The translations under genes were made by a program, and so were the position numbers. From JBNKFQ01 sp050289385 (GTDB lineage Bacteria > Pseudomonadota > Gammaproteobacteria > Pseudomonadales > Porticoccaceae), in assembly GCA_050289385.1 (NCBI GenBank), contig JBNKFQ010000232.1, forward strand, positions 1 to 21,389: a DNA stretch of 21,389 nt. Direction: 5' to 3'. The notes below the pieces were generated by a model. The model was not told the DNA's origin. It saw only the letters and a list, made by a program, of their open reading frames with translations, and did no database searches. Numbering within the stretch: the first letter of the stretch is position 1; every line of letters starts with the position of its first letter. Below are positions 15,417 to 21,389 of this stretch, piece by piece.

Positions 15417-15752
15417 TTAAGTATTGGATGAGCCGCTGCCGGCAACAAATCCGCCGCCGTGAATCCACACCAATACGGGTAACCGCGCATTCCGGTTGGC
15501 CGAAATGGGGACAGAGATGTTCAGAATCAGGCGATCTTCTCTTGTGGTATTCATATATCGAGTCTGCGGACATGGCGGGTAAAACTGGTTGGCGTCAAGG
15601 CCCTGCGGCCAGGGCTTGTGCGCTTGGGGCGCGCTGGCAGGTTGCCTGATGATGCCAGCAGTGACAATCAATTTGGTGTGGACACGCCCCCCGGGGCAGA
15701 ATGTAACCTTCGCTGTCAGCGCTGGTGGGCTGCGTTTGATGTCTGTCCGCAA
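15417..15752 (-). pseudogene. Carboxylesterase type B fragment
   Basis: Read on the reverse strand, the last 60 or so codons give QAHKPWPQGLDANQFYPPCPQ, EDRLILNISVP and LPVLVWIHGGGFVAGSGSS. These are consecutive N-terminal segments of type B carboxylesterases (alpha/beta hydrolases). The last is the oxyanion-hole HGGGF motif. The frame then stops (15417-15419) right after this motif, so the catalytic Ser, acid and His parts are absent. Upstream residues do not fit the family, and a frameshift there is likely. Intact members have about 500 residues. In families where EDCLxLN is the rule, the Cys is replaced by Arg. Confidence 0.65.
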
Positions 15753-16084
15753 AGGATAGTATCGAGATAGTGAGCACTTCTTTAGACGTGCTCTGTGATA
15801 TTTTTTGAAATTTATATTTGAAACTACATTTTCGGGATTGTTGGCATTGCTTTTTGTGGTATTTATTACAGGTAAATCAAATATTTTTATCCGTTAATGT
15901 TATTTTTAATCTCAATACGTGTTCTGTAATATTGTGAGACTACAAGATGTTGCACGCCATAATCACAGTCGGAAACAGGTTTATATTAATCGGGAAGGAG
16001 TTCTCAAAAAATATACCACATATATGTGTGAAAATTAAAAATCGTTCTATACCATTTTAAAAAATCAACAGAATTACATAATTC
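15753..16084. other. AT-rich spacer without a gene
   Basis: About 330 bases with no convincing reading frame. A hand count of bases 15841-15900 gives 16 G+C in 60, against 34 in 60 for 8521-8580 in soxB. The palindrome CACATATATGTG lies at 16017-16028. A Shine-Dalgarno-like AAGGAG near 15995-16000 has no start codon at a useful distance. The composition fits promoter DNA of acquired or silenced genes. Confidence 0.6.
16017..16028. promoter_or_regulatory. 12-base perfect palindrome, candidate operator
   Basis: CACATATATGTG is a perfect 12-base palindrome 57 bases before the ribbon-helix-helix gene. Dimeric ribbon-helix-helix repressors commonly bind such short symmetric sites in their own promoters. 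Binding is an inference from position. Confidence 0.35.
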
Positions 16085-16282
16085 ATGACACGTAAAAAAC
16101 GGTGCAAAAGGGACGAGTTTGTCACTATTCGCGTGTCGACGCGCTTGAAGAAGTACTTGCAAGCGATGGCGGATAAAAGTGACCGGCCTTTGTCCTGGGT
16201 GGTTAACAAAATTTTGGAACAATATTACGCCGGCCAGGTGTCTGGTGGTCGGGATGAGTCTGAAGAATGTTCTAAAAAGTAA
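16085..16282 (+). CDS. Small ribbon-helix-helix (CopG/Arc-like) protein
   Basis: A 65-residue basic protein. FVTIRVSTRLKKYLQAMADK followed by SDRPLSWVVNKILEQYY has the spacing of a ribbon-helix-helix fold: a beta strand with alternating residues (VTIRVS) that would contact DNA, helix A (RLKKYLQAMA), a turn, and helix B (SWVVNKILEQYY). The N-terminal MTRKKRCKRDE is strongly positive. Such proteins act as dimers, often autoregulated or as antitoxins. No toxin gene lies beside it: the next gene, 156 bases on, is a LuxR-type regulator. ATG 16085 has only a weak ribosome binding site. The fold is fairly sure; the target is unknown. Confidence 0.7.
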   Translation: MTRKKRCKRDEFVTIRVSTRLKKYLQAMADKSDRPLSWVVNKILEQYYAGQVSGGRDESEECSKK

Positions 16283-16438
16283 CTGCGGAGAAAGTGCTGA
16301 GAAATAGTGGGCCTCTAATTGTCTGGTGTCTGTTTGGGCTCGGGCCGGATTCGATAAGCTGCGTGATACCTGATGTCTGGTAATACAAAATTGCATTGAA
16401 GTGCATGGACGCAGCGGTTTTCAACAGGGAAAAACGGA

Positions 16439-17479
16439 ATGGAAAATATTACTCAAGGAAAAGACGGCTTGCCACGAGGTGTTGATGCTCAGGAAAGTCG
16501 TACAAAAAGCCGTACAAAAATTCGCACAAAAAGTATGAACAGTCTGGATAACTCGGGAAATGCGGGTGAGAGGGGTTGCGAAAAAGATCTGATAGCGGGT
16601 CTGGAAGCGTTGTCTCCGGCTCGAGTCCAAAGGGAAGAACTGGACAGCTCGAATAACCGCAGGGACCTTCTGCTGGAAACTGTACTTGATTCCGAGTTGT
16701 ACAAATATCTAACGCTTTCCTCTGATGTCGAAGATCTCAAACAGCGAGTCGTTGTGCTGATTGACAGGTTGGGGTTTACCGATTTTGCATTTTCTCTGAT
16801 GGATACAGCCTGTGAGCAGGAAGGGCTGATATATTCTGGCCCGTCAGGTTTGATTCAGACATACTATGGCGAAGCCTTTTACAGGCATGATATAACTCTC
16901 AAATACCTGGAAGTTAACAGGGGTGCTTCTGTTTTTCGTTCAACACTGGACGAGTTTATCAACGGCGCACCTATCACTACCAAAGATATTCTTCGTAATC
17001 AGGATTTGTCCAGGCTGATTCAGTCGTATGGATATAACGATTACTACGCGATATCGCTGCCATCTTGTTACAGAGGGCACTGCCTGATGACAATTATGGC
17101 AGCAGGAATTCCCCGGCGTGATTTTCGGCGTTGTGTTGGTCTGTGTTCCGGGCGACTGCAATTACTGTGTTGTGCCATTGATTATATCTGCGCACAGCGT
17201 TTTGCCTCAGCGATTGAAGGCAAGCGCAAAAAAGTATACAGGTTGACGGCGCGGCCTCTGGAATTGCTTAAATATATTGCTCTGGATGACTGCACGCTGT
17301 ACCAGGCTGCGGATAAAATGAATATCAGTGTAAAAACCGCCAACGTGCATATTGCCAATGCAAAAAAGGTATTTGGTGTCAGTACGTCAACAGCTGCAGT
17401 AACAGAGGCGATCAGGCACGGACTTATTATACTGGATCAGGGGCCGTCTGCAGATGTCGGGGAGTGGGTGCAGGGATGA
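16439..17479 (+). CDS. Orphan LuxR-type transcriptional regulator
   Basis: A 346-residue regulator. The C-terminal helix-turn-helix (about residues 269-330) starts LTARPLELLKYIALDDCTLY and continues AADKMNISVKTANVHIANAKKVFGV and AIRHGLI, the GerE/LuxR pattern with Pro in place of the usual Glu after LTAR. The central part (about 85-240) resembles the autoinducer-binding domain (RLGFTDFAFSLM, YYGEAFYRHDITLKYL, VFRSTLDEF). The usual Asp-Pro is Asp-Ile here and the conserved tryptophans are not evident, so a standard acyl-homoserine lactone is not assured. The first 75 or so residues are polar and probably disordered, with the triplet RTKSRTKIRTKS. No luxI-type synthase is in the window. It converges with the patatin gene 46 bases downstream. 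Confidence 0.75.
   Translation: MENITQGKDGLPRGVDAQESRTKSRTKIRTKSMNSLDNSGNAGERGCEKDLIAGLEALSPARVQREELDSSNNRRDLLLETVLDSELYKYLTLSSDVEDLKQRVVVLIDRLGFTDFAFSLMDTACEQEGLIYSGPSGLIQTYYGEAFYRHDITLKYLEVNRGASVFRSTLDEFINGAPITTKDILRNQDLSRLIQSYGYNDYYAISLPSCYRGHCLMTIMAAGIPRRDFRRCVGLCSGRLQLLCCAIDYICAQRFASAIEGKRKKVYRLTARPLELLKYIALDDCTLYQAADKMNISVKTANVHIANAKKVFGVSTSTAAVTEAIRHGLIILDQGPSADVGEWVQG
16499..16534 (+). repeat. Triple 12-base tandem repeat within the LuxR-type gene
   Basis: Three consecutive 12-base units (CGTACAAAAAGC, CGTACAAAAATT, CGCACAAAAAGT) encode RTKS, RTKI and RTKS in the N-terminal region. The unit is a multiple of three, so copy-number changes would lengthen or shorten the tail without breaking the frame. 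Confidence 0.85.
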
Positions 17480-17525
17480 TTTTCAGAATAACCGGAATAA
17501 CCAGCACTCTAAAAAAAGCAAGTCC

Positions 17526-18659
17526 CTAACACTGAAAAAAATGGCGAATATCTTTTTCCTGTTCCATCGCATCGCGATATCCGATATTCAGTAATCTGGA
17601 ACAGAATTTTTTTTCAAACAATAAATAGCTGGCGGTACTGGCGCCACCCCCTTGAGCCGTAGCGCCGATACCTTTTAAAAACAATTTCAGAGTAAGTGGC
17701 AGTTCTTTAAGGTATTCGGTAGCGATTATATCTATCGGCTCGGAAGGTGATATAGCCAATGCTTCTATCGGGCGCATGTCATTGATCCCGGATTCCGTAC
17801 GCTGTTCTTTCGTCATGGAACTCACCAGTCGATTAATGCTGTGCAGGGTTTCCAGGTCGGCTTCCATAGAGTCAATAAATGCGCTGTTAAGCATCTGACT
17901 GATAATCTGTGCAATTGACGGCGAGTGCGTTGGTGGGTTCAGGGGCTGTTTGTGGCGTGGATTATCACTCACACCCACAACAAAAATTTTTCTGGCACCG
18001 AGTTGCAAGGCAGGGCTCAGCGGCTTGAGTTGTCGAATGGCGCCGTCGCCGAAAAAATTATCACCAATCTTTACGGCGGGAAACAGCGCGGGTATGGCTG
18101 ATGAAGCCATCAAATGGTCAATGGTGAGCCCGGATCGAATGCCCCGGCGACGTGAACGTTCCCAGTTCCTTACGCCATTGGCTCCCTGAAAAAAAGTGAT
18201 GGACTGACCACTGGTGTAATTCATGCAGGTGATGCTCAGCGAATTCAGTTCACCACTTACGATGGCTTCATCAATATGGTGAAAACGCACAGTGCTTTCC
18301 AGCAGTTCACGCAGGGGTGTATTGTCCAGCAAGGCAACGGGATTGCCAAAGGCGTACCCACTGTGCAGAAACGACACCATGACTTTAAGGGTGTTTTTGA
18401 GTACGCCCAGCGCATCGGCGCGATAAACCTTGTCCGGCGTGATGCTGCGCCAGATGTACTCCAGCTTGCGCATGCGCAGTCGGAACGGACCGGCGCGACC
18501 GGCCAGAGCCAGAGCATTGATGGCTCCCGTGGATGTGCCGCAGACAATCGGAAAGGGGTTATAGACTGTTTTCGGCAGTACTTCGGCTAATGCTTTAAGT
18601 ACCCCAACCTGATAAGCGCCGCGGGCGCCACCTCCGGAAAGAACCAGTCCTGTCGGCAT
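17526..18659 (-). CDS. Patatin-like phospholipase
   Basis: A 377-residue serine lipid acyl hydrolase of the patatin (RssA/YchK-like) type. The oxyanion loop GGGARG is at residues 9-14, the nucleophile Ser43 lies in GTSTG, and the catalytic Asp205 lies in DGA (GDGAIRQLKPLSPAL), so the Ser-Asp dyad is complete. No signal peptide is seen, since the hydrolase motif starts at residue 8, so it is cytoplasmic or peripherally membrane bound. The C-terminal 120 residues, after VVGVSDNP, are family-typical but of unknown role. It converges on the LuxR-type gene and diverges from comEC. The start ATG at 18657-18659 gives MPTGLVLSGGGARG, the expected N-terminus. The substrate is unknown. Confidence 0.9.
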   Translation of the reverse strand: MPTGLVLSGGGARGAYQVGVLKALAEVLPKTVYNPFPIVCGTSTGAINALALAGRAGPFRLRMRKLEYIWRSITPDKVYRADALGVLKNTLKVMVSFLHSGYAFGNPVALLDNTPLRELLESTVRFHHIDEAIVSGELNSLSITCMNYTSGQSITFFQGANGVRNWERSRRRGIRSGLTIDHLMASSAIPALFPAVKIGDNFFGDGAIRQLKPLSPALQLGARKIFVVGVSDNPRHKQPLNPPTHSPSIAQIISQMLNSAFIDSMEADLETLHSINRLVSSMTKEQRTESGINDMRPIEALAISPSEPIDIIATEYLKELPLTLKLFLKGIGATAQGGGASTASYLLFEKKFCSRLLNIGYRDAMEQEKDIRHFFQC

Positions 18660-18684
18660 GGAATTCCCTGTTTTTGTTGTTGGC

Positions 18685-18710
18685 TATTCTGACTGAGCGG
18701 TGACAGAATA
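18685..18710. promoter_or_regulatory. Inverted repeat in the patatin/comEC divergent promoter region
   Basis: TATTCTG (18685-18691) and CAGAATA (18704-18710) are perfect complements separated by 12 bases. They lie 26 bases upstream of the patatin start and about 110 upstream of comEC. This could be an operator shared by the divergent genes; a seven-base dyad can also arise by chance. Confidence 0.3.
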
Positions 18711-18817
18711 ACGAATCGTTTATTTGTTTGCACGCTTTCCGGCTTCAGATTGCGGACCCGGCATGGCGTTTACCGTTGCACATCGGATGTGCAACGCCTG
18801 ATTACAAGGATGTCAGC

Positions 18818-21094
18818 TTGTCATTTGCACTATTTGTCTTTTCCATTGGAGTGTTTGCGGTTGGCCTGTTACCCGGGCTGCCGTCCCTGTACCTGCTCAT
18901 TGCCATTGCGCCTGTCGCTTTGCTTTGCCTGCGTGTTTCGCGCACAAGGTCACTTTTCTTTTTGTTTACAGGGGTCTGTTGGGGGGTGGGATATGGCTGG
19001 CAAATGCAGGCGCACCAATTGCCAAATGAGGATGAAGGCGAGACGTTTGTTGTACGCGGCCAAGTGGTTGGCTTACCGGCCGGTAATGAGAGTCAGCGAC
19101 GTTTCATCTTGAGCGTGGAGAGTGCAAAACGTGCGACTGATGGCAACACACTACCTCTGCAAAAGTTACAGCTCGGCTGGTATCAGAGCCCTCCAGACAT
19201 CAAACCGGGACAGATTTGGCGATTGACAGTCTCTCTGCGCAGGCCCAGGGGGTTCGCAAATGCCGGAGGGTTTGATTATCGCTTGTGGCTGCTGCGGCGA
19301 GGTATCTCCGCAACGGGGTATGTACGCAACCAGGCCGGGAATACGCTGCTGGCAACTCGCGGGCAATGGTCGGATAGCGCCCGTTTTGCCTTGCGTTCGG
19401 CCATTGAGCAGGTTCCGGCCAGTGATCGTTCCCGAGCACTGTTAAAAGCCTTGACCATTGGCGACAGTGGCGAGGTGAATGCCAGTGACTGGCAACTGCT
19501 CAACCGAACGGGAACCACTCACTTGCTGGTTATTTCGGGTTTGCATGTCGGCTTGTTTTCCTGGGTGTGCTACTGGCTCGGCGCAGGACTGGGGCGTTTG
19601 ACGATGTTCTGGTGGCCGCAACTGCCAGCACGTTATGTCGCAGCACTGTTGGCTCTGACTGGTTCGCTGCTGTACGCCAATCTTGCCGGCTTTGGTTTGC
19701 CGGCAGTCAGGGCCGTGATCATGGTTGCAGTTGTTCTGGCAACACAATATCTGCGAACCCGGGTAAACGTATTTTCAGGGGTCAGTATTGCACTCGCCGC
19801 AATCGCTGTGAGCGACCCTCTGGCTATTCACGCCAGTGGTTTCTGGTTGTCTTTTGTCGCAGTTGTTGCCCTGCTGTCGGTATTGGCGTATCGACGTGGT
19901 GCCATGCCCTGGTGGCAAAAGTTGTGGTTGCCGCAATGGACTGTTTTTGTAGCGCTGCCGGGTTTTTTGTTGTCCGGCTTTGGCCGCTTGTCATTGTTAT
20001 CGCCGCTGACCAATGCATTGGCAATACCATGGATCAGTTTATTGATCGTGCCAGTGTGCCTGATCGGTGTTGTGGCGTTGCCGTTGTCACCGGTTATCGC
20101 AGACTGGTGCTGGCAAATTGCCGCCACTCAACTCGATGGCCTCTGGGCCGTGTTATCGTGGGCCGGAGGGTGGACTCAATCGCTGGAAATTTCAGGCCGG
20201 TCGTCCATGTCGCCAGTATGGTTGGCAAGTGTGTTATTTGGTGGGCTGTTGCTTTTGTTGCCGCGCGGCTTGCCCGGCCGTTGGCTGGGTTGTTTGCCAT
20301 TGCTGGCTTTTGTGCTGGCAGAACCACAAAACCCGCAGTTGACGGTCACCATTCTCGATGTTGGCCAGGGATTGGCTGTGGTGGTTCGCACTCGGCATCA
20401 CACTCTGGTGTATGACACTGGTGCCAGATTCAGTGACCGGTTTGACGCGGGCAGTGGCATCATCGCGCCATATTTGTCTGCTTCAGGCATTACCGAAATA
20501 GATCGGGTCATTGTCAGTCATCGCGATGGCGATCACGCGGGAGGGTTGCCCGGCCTGTTATCTCTGGTAGCGGCAGGTGATGTAATGGCCAGTGAACCTG
20601 TGGGTAACGGTAATGTTGCTGATTCCGAGTGTCGGGGTGGTGCAAAATGGCGGTGGGATGATGTCGATTTTGAAGTGCTCAGCCCAGTGCGATCCAGTCA
20701 GTGGCACCGGAATAACCGTTCCTGCGTTTTACTGGTAAGTGCTGGCAAACACCGAGTATTGCTGCCTGGAGATATCGAGTCGGATATTGAGCGTTGGCTG
20801 GCGTCAGAAGGGCGCCTGCCAGACTCCGTGGATGTTCTGGTGGCTCCCCACCATGGCAGCAACACCTCGTCGTCGCCAACGTTTGCCTGGCGTTTGATGC
20901 CCGGGCACGTTGTGTACTCAGCCGGCTATCGGCACCCTTTTGGGCACCCGCACCCCAAAGTTGTGGCCCGATACCGTTCCATCGGCAGCCGGCAGTGGAA
21001 CACGGCCGATGATGGCGCCATTGAGCTGGTTCTTCGAGACGGACACTGGGAGGGTTCCGGTTATCGCCACCATCGGATGTTTTATTGGCAATGA
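18818..21094 (+). CDS. comEC: DNA internalisation-related competence protein ComEC/Rec2
   Basis: An inner-membrane channel for uptake of single-stranded DNA in natural transformation, about 758 residues. The N-terminal part has three hydrophobic segments and then a DUF4131-like OB-fold region (VVRGQVVGLPAGNESQRRF, RPRGFANAGGFDYRLWLLRRGI). The central Competence domain has many membrane helices and carries HLLVISGLHVGLFS. From about residue 508 (LTVTILDVGQGLAVVV) a metallo-beta-lactamase fold follows, with SHRDGDHAGG (His568, Asp570, Asp572, His573) and VLVAPHHGSNTSSS. TTG 18818 is chosen because AAGGA (18806-18810) lies seven bases upstream and the protein then starts at the first membrane helix. 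A TTG at 18728 would add 30 residues but has no ribosome binding site. The comEC-exbB order is common in gammaproteobacteria. Confidence 0.92.
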   Translation: MSFALFVFSIGVFAVGLLPGLPSLYLLIAIAPVALLCLRVSRTRSLFFLFTGVCWGVGYGWQMQAHQLPNEDEGETFVVRGQVVGLPAGNESQRRFILSVESAKRATDGNTLPLQKLQLGWYQSPPDIKPGQIWRLTVSLRRPRGFANAGGFDYRLWLLRRGISATGYVRNQAGNTLLATRGQWSDSARFALRSAIEQVPASDRSRALLKALTIGDSGEVNASDWQLLNRTGTTHLLVISGLHVGLFSWVCYWLGAGLGRLTMFWWPQLPARYVAALLALTGSLLYANLAGFGLPAVRAVIMVAVVLATQYLRTRVNVFSGVSIALAAIAVSDPLAIHASGFWLSFVAVVALLSVLAYRRGAMPWWQKLWLPQWTVFVALPGFLLSGFGRLSLLSPLTNALAIPWISLLIVPVCLIGVVALPLSPVIADWCWQIAATQLDGLWAVLSWAGGWTQSLEISGRSSMSPVWLASVLFGGLLLLLPRGLPGRWLGCLPLLAFVLAEPQNPQLTVTILDVGQGLAVVVRTRHHTLVYDTGARFSDRFDAGSGIIAPYLSASGITEIDRVIVSHRDGDHAGGLPGLLSLVAAGDVMASEPVGNGNVADSECRGGAKWRWDDVDFEVLSPVRSSQWHRNNRSCVLLVSAGKHRVLLPGDIESDIERWLASEGRLPDSVDVLVAPHHGSNTSSSPTFAWRLMPGHVVYSAGYRHPFGHPHPKVVARYRSIGSRQWNTADDGAIELVLRDGHWEGSGYRHHRMFYWQ

Positions 21095-21153
21095 CGGTTG
21101 GCAAACAAAACTTTCGGGACCCGAGGAACCTGCTTCGACCTGAAGATTGCCGA

Positions 21154-21252
21154 CCACAGTTATGCTAAAGTGTGGCCGATCAATACAAGCAGAATTTGTG
21201 TGTGGCTCTCATCTCGGCTTGCCATGAGATGCTCGCAGTAAAAACTTGTATT
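21154..21252. promoter_or_regulatory. Candidate promoter and structured leader upstream of exbB
   Basis: CCACA (21154-21158) and TGTGG (21171-21175) flank a possible -10, TATGCT (21161-21166); no good -35 is visible. Downstream, AATACAAG (21182-21189) is the perfect complement of CTTGTATT (21245-21252). Nested within it, CATCTC (21210-21215) pairs with GAGATG (21226-21231). The transcript could fold into a 71-base structure ending 33 bases before the exbB start. Confidence 0.35.
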
Positions 21253-21285
21253 AAAAGCGCGTATTAATAACAAATGGGGGTACTC

Positions 21286-21389
21286 GTGTACGAGTTGATC
21301 ATTGCCGGCGGTTGGTTGATGGCGCCTATTTTGCTGTGTTCGGTTGCCGTTATCGCAATTGCGATTGAACGCTACTGGACCTTGCGTCC
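21286..21389 (+). CDS. exbB: ExbB/TolQ-type proton channel protein, N-terminal part (runs off window)
   Basis: The frame starting GTG 21286 reads MYELIIAGGWLMAPILLCSV, then VIAIAIERYWTLR, the standard first membrane helix and IERxW junction of MotA/TolQ/ExbB proteins. With ExbD this family forms the proton-driven motor that energises TonB-dependent or similar envelope processes. GTG is chosen because a GGGGG tract (21276-21280) lies five bases upstream and homologues begin at this point. An in-frame ATG at 21274 would add four residues. The position after comEC matches the comEC-exbB-exbD-lpxK order known in pseudomonads. Only about 34 codons are in the window, so exbB and tolQ cannot be firmly separated. 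Confidence 0.8.
   Translation, partial: MYELIIAGGWLMAPILLCSVAVIAIAIERYWTLR

Noticed and set aside
18728..18817. Longer comEC start at TTG 18728
   Set aside because: No Shine-Dalgarno sequence, and the added 30 residues are not hydrophobic or family-like; TTG 18818 has AAGGA at the right distance.
21110..21121. TCGGGACCCGA palindrome after comEC as a terminator
   Set aside because: Only one base in the loop and no T run; it cannot form a usual terminator hairpin.
1..21389. CRISPR array, restriction-modification, toxin-antitoxin pair, retron or prophage genes
   Set aside because: No regularly spaced repeats, reverse transcriptase, methylase, nuclease, or phage structural genes were seen; the lone ribbon-helix-helix gene has no toxin partner.

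Overview
The window reads as chromosomal DNA of a gammaproteobacterium, probably a marine or environmental relative of the Pseudomonadales/Cellvibrionales. Three things suggest this: the Pseudomonas-like glutamyl-tRNA synthetase with a tRNA-Ala(GGC) just behind it, the comEC-exbB order at the right end, and the large secreted M14 and DUF885 peptidases typical of marine gammaproteobacteria. The assignment is by eye, without database support.

Layout, left to right. (1) 1-931: the 3' part of gltX, a strong sigma70 promoter overlapping its stop codon, tRNA-Ala(GGC) and a rho-independent terminator. (2) 932-1546: non-coding, with hairpins, ending in a 48-base promoter-containing repeat. (3) 1547-6125: an exported M14-family zinc carboxypeptidase and a DUF885 lipoprotein, both probably acting on peptides in the envelope. 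(4) 6126-8362: a TetR regulator with an upstream dyad, a second copy of the promoter repeat, a 102-bp inverted-repeat (MITE-like) insertion, and an amidohydrolase gene that carries the insertion near its 5' end, has lost most of its catalytic barrel and is fused to an SRPBCC-like piece. (5) 8390-13579: a complete heterotetrameric sarcosine oxidase operon, soxB-soxD-soxA-soxG, tightly packed with start/stop overlaps. (6) 13580-15752: a gene graveyard holding a truncated ECF sigma factor, the C-terminal tail of a molybdopterin (IorB-type) dehydrogenase, a malonate transporter subunit MadM with an altered 5' end and no MadL partner, and a reverse-strand carboxylesterase fragment. (7) 15753-17479: an AT-rich spacer, a 65-residue ribbon-helix-helix protein with a palindrome upstream, and an orphan LuxR-type regulator. 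(8) 17526-21389: a reverse-strand patatin-like phospholipase, the divergent competence protein gene comEC, a structured leader, and the start of an ExbB/TolQ-type gene.

How the genes work together. The sox operon should convert sarcosine to glycine, transferring the methyl carbon to tetrahydrofolate and releasing H2O2. Its usual partners (glyA, purU/folD) are not in the window. The M14 and DUF885 peptidases look like a peptide-scavenging pair. The shared 48-base promoter element links the M14 gene and the amidohydrolase/sox side, with the TetR gene between them. I found no CRISPR array, restriction system, prophage or clear novel defence system. The most unusual features are the amidohydrolase chimera with its inserted palindrome, the duplicated promoter element, and the cluster of decayed genes.
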